A stretch of 64,000 nt of DNA. Origin: Alcaligenaceae bacterium SAGV5. Its GTDB lineage: Bacteria > Pseudomonadota > Gammaproteobacteria > Burkholderiales > Burkholderiaceae_B. Location: the NCBI GenBank assembly GCA_009360345.1, contig SPDP01000003.1, forward strand, positions 124,001 to 188,000. The letters run 5' to 3'. The translations under genes and the position numbers were made by a program. Of this stretch, positions 1 through 9,900 are shown one piece after another. The stretch's first letter is position 1. Each line of letters starts with the position of its first letter. Below the pieces are notes generated by a model that ran no database searches, was not told the origin of the DNA, and worked only from the letters and a program-made list of their open reading frames with translations.

Positions 1-322
1 CGACCTTGTATTCCGGCGCGGCCAGCTTGGCCTCGACCGTGGCGCGGGCGGGCGTGTGGCCGGCCGGCACCCAGGCATCCCAGACCGAATTCATCGCGGC
101 GAAATCGGCAATGTCGGCCAGGAAGATCTGCGCGCGCAGGATGCGGGTCTTGTCGGTGCCGGCGGCGGCCAGCAGCTTGTCGATCGCGGCCAGCACCTGG
201 CGGGTCTGGTCCGCCGGATCCTTCGACGGATCATCGGCCACCTGTCCGGCCAGATAGGCCACGCCGCCGTGCACGACCATTTCGGACATGCGCTTGCCGA
301 CACTGAAACGCTCGATGCTCAT
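1..322 (-). CDS. RidA/YjgF-family protein, 3' end cut by window edge
   Basis: RidA-family proteins hydrolyse reactive enamine/imine intermediates such as those released by PLP enzymes, in the cytoplasm. Reading leftwards from the ATG at 322 gives MSIERFSVGKRMSEMVVHGG, then a segment with VAYLAGQVADDPS, QTRQVLAAIDKLLAAAGTD and MNSVWDAWVPAGHTPARATVEAKL, which matches the compact RidA fold. The frame is open to the window edge, so about 107 residues are visible and only the last few are missing. A purine-rich GAGGAAAA lies just upstream of the ATG. It follows the hydrolase gene by 60 bp on the same strand, so the two are probably cotranscribed. Many RidA paralogues have no known substrate; this could be any of them. 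Confidence 0.88.
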   Translation of the reverse strand, partial: MSIERFSVGKRMSEMVVHGGVAYLAGQVADDPSKDPADQTRQVLAAIDKLLAAAGTDKTRILRAQIFLADIADFAAMNSVWDAWVPAGHTPARATVEAKLAAPEYKV

Positions 323-382
323 GGAGTTTTCCTCTTTGTGGAGCAGATTCGGAGTCGCAAGCATAGCAGGCCGCGATGACCC

Positions 383-1279
383 CTAGCTGCGCAGAAAATC
401 GTCCAGCAGATCCAGTTGCGCGGGCGTCATGAATGTAGGCGCATGCCCGACGCCGGCCACGTCGACGCGCCGCGCATGCGGGTTGCGGGCCAGCATCCCC
501 GCCACGGTGTCTTCGGTGAGCAGGTCCGAATGTTCGCCGTGCACGATCAGGATGGGGCACTCGATGTTGGTGTAGACGTGCCAGAGCGTGGCCTCGGCCG
601 CGATGGCCGTGGCGGGATCCATTGCGGCGAAGGCCTCGGCGATGGCCGGGTCGTAGTGCATCGTCCAGGGCCCGGCCGGGCCGTCGACCTGCCGCACCAC
701 GTGCCGCGTCAACTCGTCCCATTGTTCCTCGGTATGCGGGCCGAACGAGGCCGATACGGTGCTCACGTAGGCCCGCGCCTCGTCGAAGCTGCCAAAAGCC
801 GGCGCCTTGCCTACGTACTGCGCGATGCGAGCCAGCGCGGCCGGATCGAGGTGCGGGCCCACGTCGTTCAGCACCAGCTTGTCGATAGGCGATGCCTGCA
901 GGCCCGCCAGCGCCATGCCGATCAGGCCGCCCAGCGAAGTCCCGAACCAGTGCAGGGTCTCGGCCTGCACACGGGCCAGGAGGGGCATCATGTCCGCCAC
1001 GTACTGCGGCACCGTGTAATAGGCCGGATTGGCGAGCCAGTCCGAACGGCCGCGGCCGACGACGTCCGGGCAGACCACCCGGTAGCGGCCGGCCAGGCGC
1101 CGCGCCAGGGTGTCGAAATCGCGGCCCGAGCGGGTCAGGCCGTGCGCGCAGACCAGCACGTGGTCGTTGGCCGGGTCCCCCCACTCCCAATACGCCATAC
1201 GGTGCAGGCCCGCCGGACTCAGGCAAGTCACGAATTCCAGGCGGGGCTGAAGAGAATCGGGCGAGGCGTCGTAATTCAT
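383..1279 (-). CDS. Alpha/beta-fold hydrolase
   Basis: A 298-residue cytoplasmic hydrolase of unknown substrate. The nucleophile elbow is GTSLGG (Ser), preceded by the oxyanion-region motif VCAHGLTRSGRDFD; a likely acid is the Asp in HGEHSDLLT and the catalytic His is in GVGHAPTFM near the C-terminus. The frame is open further upstream, but the ATG at 1279 (MNYDASPDS) is preferred because AAGGA precedes it and the upstream extension lacks homology-like features. It starts 46 bp after the comEC stop and precedes ridA, so all three lie in one transcriptional direction. The fold is certain; the reaction (esterase, haloperoxidase-like, C-C hydrolase) cannot be told from sequence alone. Confidence 0.85.
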   Translation of the reverse strand: MNYDASPDSLQPRLEFVTCLSPAGLHRMAYWEWGDPANDHVLVCAHGLTRSGRDFDTLARRLAGRYRVVCPDVVGRGRSDWLANPAYYTVPQYVADMMPLLARVQAETLHWFGTSLGGLIGMALAGLQASPIDKLVLNDVGPHLDPAALARIAQYVGKAPAFGSFDEARAYVSTVSASFGPHTEEQWDELTRHVVRQVDGPAGPWTMHYDPAIAEAFAAMDPATAIAAEATLWHVYTNIECPILIVHGEHSDLLTEDTVAGMLARNPHARRVDVAGVGHAPTFMTPAQLDLLDDFLRS

Positions 1280-1325
1280 GAAGGCGTTCCTTGCTGGGCC
1301 GGACTCCGGATTGTAGCCAGCGCCG

Positions 1326-3620
1326 TCAAGGCGCGGCATGCCAATAGCGGCGCCTTGCCTCTCGCTCGCGCTCGACCCGGAGTCCCGCCGCATGCGAGGC
1401 GAATACCAGCGCGCCGTGGCTGTCGGTACGATGGAACACGGCGCCCGCCCCCCGCCACCGCCGCTCCGCGTCGGGGTGCGGGTGGCGATAGCGGTTCAGA
1501 TAACCCGCCTGGGCCACCGCATGCGAGGCCCGCGTGGCGTCGACCAGCGCCTGGCTGGAAGACCCCCGCGACCCGTGATGGGGTACGGCCACCACGTCGA
1601 CGGCCAGATCCGCGCCAGCCGCCAGGCCGGCTTCCTCGGCGGCGCCGATGTCGCCGGTCAGCAGCGCCGCGTGGTGGGCGCCGCGTACCCGCAGCACGCA
1701 GCTGTGCGCATTGCGCTGCCGCGGCGGGACCTCGCCTGCCGGCGAGGCCGGATGCAGAAACGCGAACTCCACGCCATCCAGCGTCCACCGCTGCCCGGCG
1801 GCACAGCGCGAGAAGGCGGCCTGCCCCAAGCCCGCGGGCACCAGGTCGTAGGATGCGTGTACCTGGAAAACGGGCAAGGCCGCGAGCACCGAACGCAGCC
1901 CGCCCGCATGATCCGCGTCCGCGTGGGACACCACCACATGCTCCAGCCTGCGGATGCCTCGCGCCCGCAGATAGGGCCAGACGACGCGCCCGCCGGCATC
2001 GGCCTGCTCGCCGTAGGGCGGACCGGTGTCGTACAGTAACGTGGCGCGCGCCGTCTCCACGACGATCGCGGTGCCCTGTCCCACGTCCAGCAGCGCCAGG
2101 CGCCATTCGCCCGGCGCCGGGCGCGCGGGCCGATAGGCCAGCATCGGCACCAGCAGCACCAGCCCCAGCCAACGGCCGGGCAGGCCGCGCGGCTGCAAGG
2201 CCCACACCACGCCCGCCAACCCCAGCGCGAACAGTGGCCAGGGGGGCGCCGCAACCGAAATGGCCGCGAGATCGGTGTCGGCCAGCCATTGCAAAGGCAC
2301 CATCAGACCGTCGAACACGGCATGCGCGACGGCCGCCACGATCGCGCCCGCGCCGTGCAGGCCCGGCACGACGCACAACCCCAGCGCCATCAGGGCCAGC
2401 GGCGTGACCAGCAGGCTGACCACCGGAATGGCCACGGCATTGGCCAGCGGCGAGACCAGCGACACCTGCTGGAACAACAGCGCCAGCGCGGGCAACAGGC
2501 CCACGGTCAGCGCCGCCTGCGCACGCGCGCCCTCACGCACCGACGCGGCCAGTCGTGCAGGCCACGCGGCGCCCCGGGCGGGCTCGGCACGTCGCCGCCA
2601 GCGTCCGCCGCCGCACAAGATCAGCAGGGCCACCGCGCCGAACGACAGCCAGAATCCGGCCGCCAGCGGAGCCCACGGATCCAGCGCGCAGACCAGCGCC
2701 GCCGCCAGCGCCAGCACCCGCGAACCGGACACCGGCATGCGCCATGCCGCCGCGCCCGCCACCACGGCCAGCATGAAGAAGGTCCGCCGGGCCGGCACGC
2801 CCCACCCCGCCAGCAGGCAATACAGCCACGCCACGGCCAGCGCCGCGCCGGCCGCCGCCACCTGGGCCGGATGGCGTTCGGACAGCCGGATGCCGCCCCA
2901 GTTGCAGCGTTTCCAGGCCTGCAACACCGCCCATCCCGCCAAGGCCGCCAGCATCGTCACGTGCAGGCCGCTGATGGAGACCAGATGCGTGATGCCGGTG
3001 CGGTTGAACGTGTCCCAATCGCGCCGCTCCACGCCGGCCTGGTCACCGATCGCCAGGGCGGCGAGCACGGCGCCGTAGCGCTTGTCTTCCAGCACCTGGC
3101 GCAGTGCCTCGCGGCACACGTGGCGCACGCGCTGCACCGCCACGTCGAAACTGGAAAAAGGATCGTCCGCGAGCAGGATCGGCCGCCCCCGCACCGTCCC
3201 GGTCGCACGTATGCCGCGTTCGAACAGATAGGCTTCGTAGTCGAAGCCGTGCGGATTCAACGTGCCGTGGGGCCGTTTCAGCACCACGGTTCCACGCCAG
3301 CGTTCACCCGGCACCACCGCCGCGGCCTTCCCCCACCACGACAGCTGCACCTGGGCGGGCACGCCGTCCGGCGGGTCCTGCACCGTCGCCTCGAAACGCT
3401 GGCCGGTCGCCGTCGACGTGGACAGGCTGGTGACGAGGTAGACCAACTCCAGCGGCACATTCTCCCGCGCCGGCGACAAGCCATCCCGCAAGCGCAGGTC
3501 GATGCGTGCCAGCGCCAGGCCGGACCCCGCGGCGAAAGCCGCGATCGCCAGCAAAACAGCCAAGCCGCGAGGCCCCCGGCGCTTCCGCCACGCCCGCCCC
3601 CACACGGCGCACGCCCTGCG
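1326..3620 (-). pseudogene. comEC: comEC/rec2 DNA-uptake channel, 5' end lost
   Basis: ComEC is the inner-membrane channel that takes up single-stranded DNA in natural transformation. The ~765 codons present contain a membrane segment (GLAVLLAIAAFAAGSGLALA), the OB-like domain, the Competence membrane domain with GITHLVSISGLHVTMLAALA, and the C-terminal metallo-beta-lactamase-like domain (DVGQGTAIVV, VVSHADADHAGGL, VPHHGSRGSSS). Recognisable ComEC sequence stops near 3620. Beyond it the open frame is only the antisense of the rne fragment and has no plausible start. ComEC normally has a further ~60-90 residues with start codon and first membrane helices. I infer a loss-of-function allele, unless a GTG inside the remaining part is used. 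Downstream genes are the hydrolase and ridA. Confidence 0.8.
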
Positions 3621-3660
3621 GTGGGCGCCCCTGCCCCCCAGGCCGAGGCGCCCACCGCAG
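3616..3660. repeat. Perfect 14-bp inverted repeat at the comEC/rne junction
   Basis: The arms are CTGCGGTGGGCGCC (3616-3629) and its exact reverse complement (3647-3660), separated by 17 bp. It sits exactly where comEC homology (minus strand) stops and RNase E C-terminal homology (plus strand) starts, so it marks the breakpoint. Whether it caused the rearrangement or was made by it, for example by template switching, is unknown. Confidence 0.75.
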
Positions 3661-3983
3661 AGCCCGAACCGGTAGCCGTGGAAACTCAGGCGGCGGAACC
3701 CGCGCCCGTGGCGGCAGCCCCGGCGCCTCAGCCGGCCTCCATCCTGGATACGCCGGCCCAGATCGTGGTGCCCCAGGCAGCGGCCTCCCACGATGAACTC
3801 GTGCGCGTGGTCGAACAGGCCGGCATGCAATGGGTGGAAACGGACAGCGCCAAGCTGGCCGCCTCCCGGCAGGCCACCCCCTCCGCCGCGCCGGCCCGTC
3901 AGGGCCGCGAGCCGCGCGCCCGGGCACAAGCGACGTCCGAGGCGCTGGTCCAGGTGGAAACCCGCCCCGAACTGCGTCACTGA
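3640..3983 (+). pseudogene. rne: 3' fragment of rne: last ~114 residues of RNase E
   Basis: In frame with the stop at 3981-3983 the translation is Pro/Ala/Glu-rich (EAPTAEPEPVAVETQAAE), then DELVRVVEQAGMQWVETDS, and ends EALVQVETRPELRH. The pattern G-(L/M)-Q-W-V-x-T-D followed by a basic stretch and a terminal QVET is the usual C-terminus of betaproteobacterial RNase E. There is no start codon, ribosome binding site or catalytic domain in front; upstream lies truncated comEC on the other strand. The matching N-terminal part is at 20977-22869 on the minus strand. A terminator follows 22 bp after the stop, as expected for the end of a real gene. It is a dead fragment unless read through from outside. 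Confidence 0.82.
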
Positions 3984-4004
3984 TCCCGCAGCCGGGCCGT
4001 CCCG

Positions 4005-4035
4005 ATGCCGCACGTTCGCGTGCGGCATTTTTTTT
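4005..4035 (+). terminator. Rho-independent terminator of the rne 3' fragment
   Basis: A perfect 10-bp stem, ATGCCGCACG / CGTGCGGCAT, with a TTCG tetraloop is followed by a run of T. It starts 22 bp after the rne stop codon and was presumably the native rne terminator carried along with the fragment. Confidence 0.88.
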
Positions 4036-4062
4036 GTCTTGGGCCGCCCCAAGACAAAAAAA
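4029..4062. terminator. Bidirectional hairpin between the rne fragment and the MocR gene
   Basis: A perfect 15-bp stem (TTTTTTTGTCTTGGG against its complement) with a 4-base loop lies between two converging genes, 16 bp after the MocR stop. It has T runs on both strands and overlaps the T tract of the preceding terminator. A related motif (CCGCCCCAAGA followed by A-rich sequence) recurs at 54.2 kb, so it may belong to a dispersed repeat type. Confidence 0.7.
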
Positions 4063-4077
4063 GCCCCTCCCTCCTCC

Positions 4078-5601
4078 TCAGGACAACGCGCGAAGCACAG
4101 CCGCGAGCCTCCTGACCGCGGCATCGAGCTCGTTCGGCGCGTAGGCCGCGAACCCCATCAGGAAACCGGCCTCGTGCCTGCCTGGGGCATGCAGCGCCGT
4201 CAGCCCGAGCAGATCGATCCCGGCCCGCCCCGCGGCATCCACCACCGCGCCCTCGGAAAGATCGCGGATGAAAACACAAGGCATCTGCATGCCGCCCGCA
4301 GGCACCCTGGGCTCGACGAAATCGCTCAGGTGCTGGCGCACCAGCCTCGCCAGCACATCGCGCCGTTCCGCATAGACGGCGCGCATGGTGCGCACATGCG
4401 CGCCGAAATGCCCGCCCTCGATGAAGCGCGCCAACGTGAGCTGCGGGATGGGCGCGCTATGCCCGTCCAGCAAGGTACGCGCGACCGTCATCGGCGCCAC
4501 GAGCGGCGGCGGCAGGATCATGTAGCCGATGCGCAGGCCGGGAAACAACGACTTGGTGAAAGTGCCGATGTAGATCGTCCGCTCGTACGGATCGAGCCCC
4601 TGCACGCAGGCCATGGGCTTGCCAGCGTAGTGGAACTCGCTGTCGTAGTCGTCCTCGATGATCCAGGCCCGCTGCCGCCGCGCCCATTCGATGACGGCCA
4701 GCCGGCGGTCCAGCGCCAGCGTCGTCCCGGTCGGGAACTGGTGCGAAGGAGTCAGGAACACGGCGCGGGCGCCTTGCGCTGCGTCGCGCAGGAGATCCAC
4801 CCGCATGCCATCGGCGTCCAGGGGCACGGGCAAGCACGCCAGGCCGGCGGCATCGAATGCCTTGCGCGCGCCGTGATAGACGGGATCCTCGATAAAGATC
4901 CTGTCGCCGGGATCGAGCAGCACGGTGGCGCACAGGGTCAGGGCCTGCTGGGAACTCGTCAGCACCAGCACGCGCTCGGGCGTGGCGCGGGCGCCGCGTT
5001 CGAGATTGGCGTAGTCCGCGATGGCGCGCCGCAGTGGCGCCATGCCTTGCGGCGGGCCGTGCTGCAGGATCCGCGGACCATGCTCCTTCAACACCTGCCG
5101 CTCCAGCCGCTCCCAGGTCTGTAGCGGAAAAGCCCGCGTTTCCGGCACGCCGGGCGCGAACGGACGGATGGCGAGGAAATCGCGCACACCTCCGCCCTGG
5201 AAAATGGCGCCGCCGCGCCGGCTCAGGCGTGGAGCCTCCGGCGCGCCGGGCCGCGCCGCCGTCCCGCGCCCCGGGCCGCGCCGCGCCCGCTCCGACACGA
5301 AACTGCCGCTGCCCACCCGGCGGTCGATGAAGCCTTCCACATGCAACTGGCCATAAGCCGCTTCGACCGTATCGCGCGACACGCCCAGCGATGCGGCCAA
5401 GACGCGCGAGGCCGGCAAGGGTCTGCCCGCGTCCAACCTGCCGTCGAGGATCAACTGCCGGACGGCCCGGTGGATGCGCGCATGCAGGGGCAAGGCGGCA
5501 TGCGCGGGATCGCCGATCCAGGCCTTGACGGATTCGAGCTGGGCGTGCTTGAACAATTGGCCGGTACCTGTTCCAAGAAATGGTGGGGAACAACCTGCCA
5601 T
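4078..5601 (-). CDS. MocR/PdxR-type transcriptional regulator (GntR HTH + aminotransferase-like domain)
   Basis: A 507-residue regulator. The N-terminal winged helix of the GntR family (LHARIHRAVRQLILDGRL, then ASRVLAASLGVSRDTVEAAY and FIDRRVGSGSFV) is followed by a linker and a fold-type I aminotransferase-like domain. In that domain the PLP-binding Asp lies in WIIEDDYDSEFHY and the Schiff-base Lys in GTFTKSLFPGLRIGY, so PLP binding looks intact. The ATG at 5601 was chosen; the frame runs further upstream but would overlap benE. It is divergent from benE with 61 bp between the starts, and MocR proteins often control the neighbouring divergent gene; I infer that here. The effector is not known; amino-acid or PLP-related ligands are usual in the family. 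Confidence 0.88.
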   Translation of the reverse strand: MAGCSPPFLGTGTGQLFKHAQLESVKAWIGDPAHAALPLHARIHRAVRQLILDGRLDAGRPLPASRVLAASLGVSRDTVEAAYGQLHVEGFIDRRVGSGSFVSERARRGPGRGTAARPGAPEAPRLSRRGGAIFQGGGVRDFLAIRPFAPGVPETRAFPLQTWERLERQVLKEHGPRILQHGPPQGMAPLRRAIADYANLERGARATPERVLVLTSSQQALTLCATVLLDPGDRIFIEDPVYHGARKAFDAAGLACLPVPLDADGMRVDLLRDAAQGARAVFLTPSHQFPTGTTLALDRRLAVIEWARRQRAWIIEDDYDSEFHYAGKPMACVQGLDPYERTIYIGTFTKSLFPGLRIGYMILPPPLVAPMTVARTLLDGHSAPIPQLTLARFIEGGHFGAHVRTMRAVYAERRDVLARLVRQHLSDFVEPRVPAGGMQMPCVFIRDLSEGAVVDAAGRAGIDLLGLTALHAPGRHEAGFLMGFAAYAPNELDAAVRRLAAVLRALS

Positions 5602-5615
5602 TCTAAGTCTATAAA
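5570..5615. promoter_or_regulatory. Candidate operator and promoter between mocR and benE
   Basis: An inverted repeat GTTCC-N12-GGAAC (5570-5591) is flanked by a direct repeat of ACCTG, and a TATAAA box at 5610-5615 could be the -10 of benE. Such repeats near a divergent MocR gene are typical operators. Part of this lies inside the first codons of mocR. This is inference from position and symmetry. Confidence 0.35.
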
Positions 5616-5662
5616 AGACGCTTGCCGAATCCGACCCTCCCTTTTTGATCCCCAGGAATCCC

Positions 5663-6910
5663 ATGCCGGTCCAGTCACCCGCCAGCCCCTCGTCGTCCGT
5701 TCGCTGGAGCGATCTCCCCCACCCCATCGTGGCCGGCCTGGTCTCGGTCATCGTCAACTACGGCGGCACCTTCATCCTGGTGTTCCAGGCTGCCCGGACG
5801 GCTGGCCTGAGTCCGGAACTGACCGCCTCCTGGGTATGGTCGGTATCGATCGGCGTGGGGGTGACGGGCCTCTTCCTGAGCTGGACCGCCCGCGAGCCGA
5901 TCATCACCGCCTGGTCCACGCCGGCCGCGGCCTTTCTCGTCACTGCCCTGGCCACCACGCCCTATGCGCAAGCGGTAGGCGCCTACCTGATCTCGGCCGC
6001 CGCCTTCATCGCGCTCGGCCTGTCCGGCTGCTTCGAAAAAGTGATACGCCTGATCCCTCCCGGCGTGGCGGCCGGACTGCTGGCGGGCATCCTGCTGCAG
6101 TTCGGGATCAATGCGTTCGGCGGCATGAGCGCAGACCCGTGGCTGGCCGGGCTGCTGATCGTCGCCTACGTGGCCTTCAAGCGCTTCACGGCACGCTACG
6201 CAGTGGTGGCCATCCTGGCGCTGGGACTGGCCTTCCTGCTCGCGCGGGGCCGCGTCGATCTGTCGGGGCTGAAGCTGGAATTCGCGATTCCCGTCCTCAC
6301 CTTGCCTGCGTTCTCGTTGAACGCCTTGCTGAGCGTCGCGCTGCCGCTGTTCCTGATCACGCTGACCGGCCAGTACATGCCCGGCATGCTCGTGCTGCGC
6401 AACGACGGCTTCAAGACCAGCGCCAACCCCATCGTGACCGCTACCGGACTGGGATCGCTGCTGATGGCGCCGTTCGGCTCGCATGCCTTGAACATCGCCG
6501 CGATCACGGCGGCGATCTGCACCGGCCGGGAAGCGCACGAAGACCCCTCCAGGCGCTGGATCGCCGGAATCGCCGCGGGCATCTTCTACATCCTGGTCGG
6601 CGTGTTCGGCGTGACCCTGGCCGCCGTCTTCACGGCCTTCCCGGCAACCTTCATCACCACCCTGGCGGGCCTGGCGCTGCTGGGCACCATCGGGGGCAGC
6701 CTGGCCGCAGCCCTGGCCGACCCGAAGACACGCGAAGCCTCGCTGATCACCTTTCTGGCCTCGGCCGCCAACATCACGCTGCTCGGCATAGGCGGCGCGT
6801 TCTGGGGGCTGCTGATCGGACTGTTGGCCCATGGGGTGTTGAACGGACCGTTGCCGCGACAGTGCCGCAAAATCACCACAAAGCTGCCCGAGCCCGGCCG
6901 CAACGCCTAG
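5663..6910 (+). CDS. benE: BenE-family transporter (benzoate/H+ symporter family)
   Basis: A 415-residue inner-membrane protein with about 11-12 hydrophobic helices. The BenE signature is visible at the start (HPIVAGLVSVIVNYGGTFIL, then TASWVWSVSIGVG) and in the middle (IPPGVAAGLLAGILLQFG). Paralogues include E. coli YdcO, whose substrate is not settled, so benzoate is only the family name-giver. The ATG at 5663 has AGGA five bases upstream and was preferred over an in-frame TTG at 5645. No benzoate catabolic genes (benABCD, catABC) are in the window. It is probably controlled by the divergent MocR protein. Confidence 0.85.
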   Translation: MPVQSPASPSSSVRWSDLPHPIVAGLVSVIVNYGGTFILVFQAARTAGLSPELTASWVWSVSIGVGVTGLFLSWTAREPIITAWSTPAAAFLVTALATTPYAQAVGAYLISAAAFIALGLSGCFEKVIRLIPPGVAAGLLAGILLQFGINAFGGMSADPWLAGLLIVAYVAFKRFTARYAVVAILALGLAFLLARGRVDLSGLKLEFAIPVLTLPAFSLNALLSVALPLFLITLTGQYMPGMLVLRNDGFKTSANPIVTATGLGSLLMAPFGSHALNIAAITAAICTGREAHEDPSRRWIAGIAAGIFYILVGVFGVTLAAVFTAFPATFITTLAGLALLGTIGGSLAAALADPKTREASLITFLASAANITLLGIGGAFWGLLIGLLAHGVLNGPLPRQCRKITTKLPEPGRNA

Positions 6911-6946
6911 AATGGCGGCTTGGCCTGCCCTACGGGATATTCCCCC

Positions 6947-9900
6947 ATGTCCAGCAAGAAGACCTCCGAGAACTCATGGCTGGGGAATATCCCGCTGACC
7001 GGCAAAGTATCCCTGCTGGTGGGCTCGCTGCTGACCCTGTTCATCGTCTCCAGCATCGGCACGTCGCTGGTCCTGGAACAGGAAAAGCAGAACCGCGCCG
7101 CGTTCCGCGACACGGTCAACCTTCTGCGCGAGGTCGAGCAGACCAACCGGGTGCTGTACCAGCGGCAGTCCGAACTGCGGCAATTGCTGCTGAGCCCCGG
7201 CGAGCCCGACACCACGACGCTGGATTCCGCCAACACCGCGATCTCGCAGCACCTCGAACACCTGGGGCAACAGGTCCGGGACGACGCCGCGCAGAGTACC
7301 CGCCTGGACGGCATCCGCAGCCTGGACACCGCCTGGCGCAACACCGTCGAGACCCTGGTGCTGGCCGAGCTGCGGCGGCTGGCCAAGGCCGCGCCGGCCG
7401 AGGCCACCGCCCAGCGCGAACGGCTCCTGCCCCAGTTCACGGCGCGCGCGCCGGTCGCCACCCCCGCCATTGTCGCGGGGCTGGACAATTTCGGCGCCTA
7501 TGCGCGCCAGCAGTTGGAAGAGCGCGAACAGGCCCTGCAGCAGTCCGAATCCCAGCGCGAGTGGCTGCTCTGGGGCACGCTCCTGCTGGCGGCGCTGTGC
7601 GGCGTGGCGGCCTTGCGGCTGTCGGCGACCCTCGTGACGCATCCCCTGCGCCTGATGAGCGGCCTCATGGAACGCCTCGCGCGGCACGACCACGCCATCG
7701 AAACACCCCAGCTCGACCGGCGGGACGAAATCGGCACCATCTCCCGCGCCCTGGCCGAGTTCAAGCAGATGGCCATCGACATTTCCGACCAGAACTGGGT
7801 CAGCCACTGCGTGGGGGCCATCACCGACCGCCTGCAACGCGCGTCTTCCCACGCCGAATTCGCGCAGGCGCTGCTGTCGCAGCTCGGTCCTGAGCTGGGC
7901 GCGGGCGTGGCGCTATTCCACTTGCGCGCGGACGACGACCTCCTTCATCCGGTCGGGCACTATGGCTACCAGCCCGACCCCGCTGCCCCGGTCCAGCCTT
8001 TCAAGATGGGCGAGAGTCTGGTCGGCCAATGCGCCGTCGAGGCCCGCACCATCGAGCTCGGCCCCCTGCCCGGGCACTACCTGCGCATGCGGTCCGGCCT
8101 GGGCGAGGCCGTCCCTCCCCGCCTGATGCTGATCCCCGTCCTTTCGATGGAACGCGTCCTGGCCGTCATCGAACTGGGCCTGACGGGCCCCCTGGACGCC
8201 CGCCGCCATCGCCTGCTGGAAGCCTTGCTTCCCGTCGTGGCCCTGTCGCTGGAGAACATCACGCGGGCGGTGCATACCCGGGAACTGCTGGAGCACACGC
8301 AAAGCCAGGCCGCCGAATTGCGCACCTCCGAGGAAGAGCTGCGTACCCAGCAGGAAGAATTGCAGGCGTCCAACGAAGAGTTGCGCCAGCAGTCCGAGAT
8401 CCTGAATCAGCAGAAGACACTGCTGGAGACCCTGCAGCGGGAAACCGCCGACAAGGCGGAGGCGCTTGCCCGTGCCAGCCAGTACAAGTCCGACTTTCTG
8501 GCCAACATGTCGCACGAGCTACGCACGCCGCTCAACAGCCTGCTGATCCTGTCCAACGACCTGGCCGAGAACCGCGAGGGCAACCTGAGCGACGACCAGG
8601 TCGAGTCGGCCCGCATCATCCACGAAGGCGGCACCAATCTGCTGCGCCTCATCAACGACATCCTGGACCTGTCCAAGATCGAGGCCGGAAAAATGGAGCT
8701 CGCCCTCGAACAGGTCGATCTGCGCGGCTTCGCCGCCAGGCTCAAGCGTCAGTTCGACCATGTGGCGCGCGGCAAGAGCCTGCGCTTCGCCGTGGAGATC
8801 GGCGATACGCTGCCGCCCGCGGTGCGGGCCGATGGCGGCAAGCTCGAACAGATCGTCACCAACCTGCTCGGCAATGCCTTCAAGTTCACCCAGTCCGGCG
8901 AAGTCCGGCTGGTGCTGCGGCGCCCGACCGCCGATCTCCCGGGGTTTCCCGCGGCCGGGTCTGTCGCCATCGAGGTGCGGGACACCGGCATCGGCATCCC
9001 GCCCGAGAAGTTCGCGCAGGTCTTCGGCGCCTTCGAACAGCTCGACGCCGGCACCAGCCGCCAATTCGGCGGGACAGGCCTGGGCCTGGCGATCTCGCGC
9101 CAGCTCGCCCGCCTTCATCATGGCGACATCCAACTGCGCAGCGAACCGGGACAAGGCAGCGTCTTCACGCTGCTGCTGCCGCAGGTCCAGCCCGGAACGG
9201 CCGAATCGCCGCCCCCGGACGAGACGGCCCCCATCGCCAGCGGCACCACGACGATACTGCCTGACGCACCGCCCGCCGACCCGGCTTCCCCCCGCGACAC
9301 CACCATCCTCGTGATCGAGGACGACCCGGCCTTCGCGCGCGTGCTGGCCGACATGATCCGACGCAAGGGTTGCACGGCGCTGGTGGCCCACAGCGGCGAG
9401 GCCGGCATACTGCTCGCCCGCCAGCACCATCCCACGGGCGTCATCCTGGACCTGATGCTGCCCGACATCGACGGCTGGACCGTGCTGGAGCGGCTCAAGG
9501 CCGAACCCGGCCTGCGCCACGTCCCCGTGCACATCGTCTCGGCGCTGGACGAACCGGCGCGCACGCGGGACTCCGGCGCCGCCGGCTATCTCACCAAGCC
9601 GGTGTCCGCCGACGCACTCAACGGCGCCATCGACCGCCTGATGCTGCCGACCGAAGGGCAGGCCCGACGCCTGCTGATCGTCGACGACGATCCGGCCTCC
9701 CGCGCCTCGGTGCGGACCCTGCTGTCCTCCCAGCCCGTCGATATCTCGGAAGCCGGCTCGGCCGAGGAAGCCCTGTCGATACTGCGCGGCGAGACCTTCG
9801 ATTGCGTCGTGCTGGACCTGGGCCTGCCGGGCATCTCGGGCTTCGACTTCCTCGAACGGCTGGCCGCCGTCGAGCCCCGTCCGCCGGTCGTGGTGTACTC

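Noticed and set aside
416-2407. Long plus-strand open frame across the hydrolase and comEC
   Set aside because: Pro/Arg/Ala low-complexity translation opposite two recognisable genes; no domain.
3620-4124. N-terminal extension of the comEC frame to 4124
   Set aside because: It is the antisense of the rne 3' fragment and terminator and has no ComEC similarity; treating it as protein would hide the truncation.
5675-6832. Open frame antisense to benE
   Set aside because: Composition (Gln/Gly/Arg-rich) and lack of any domain mark it as a shadow of benE.
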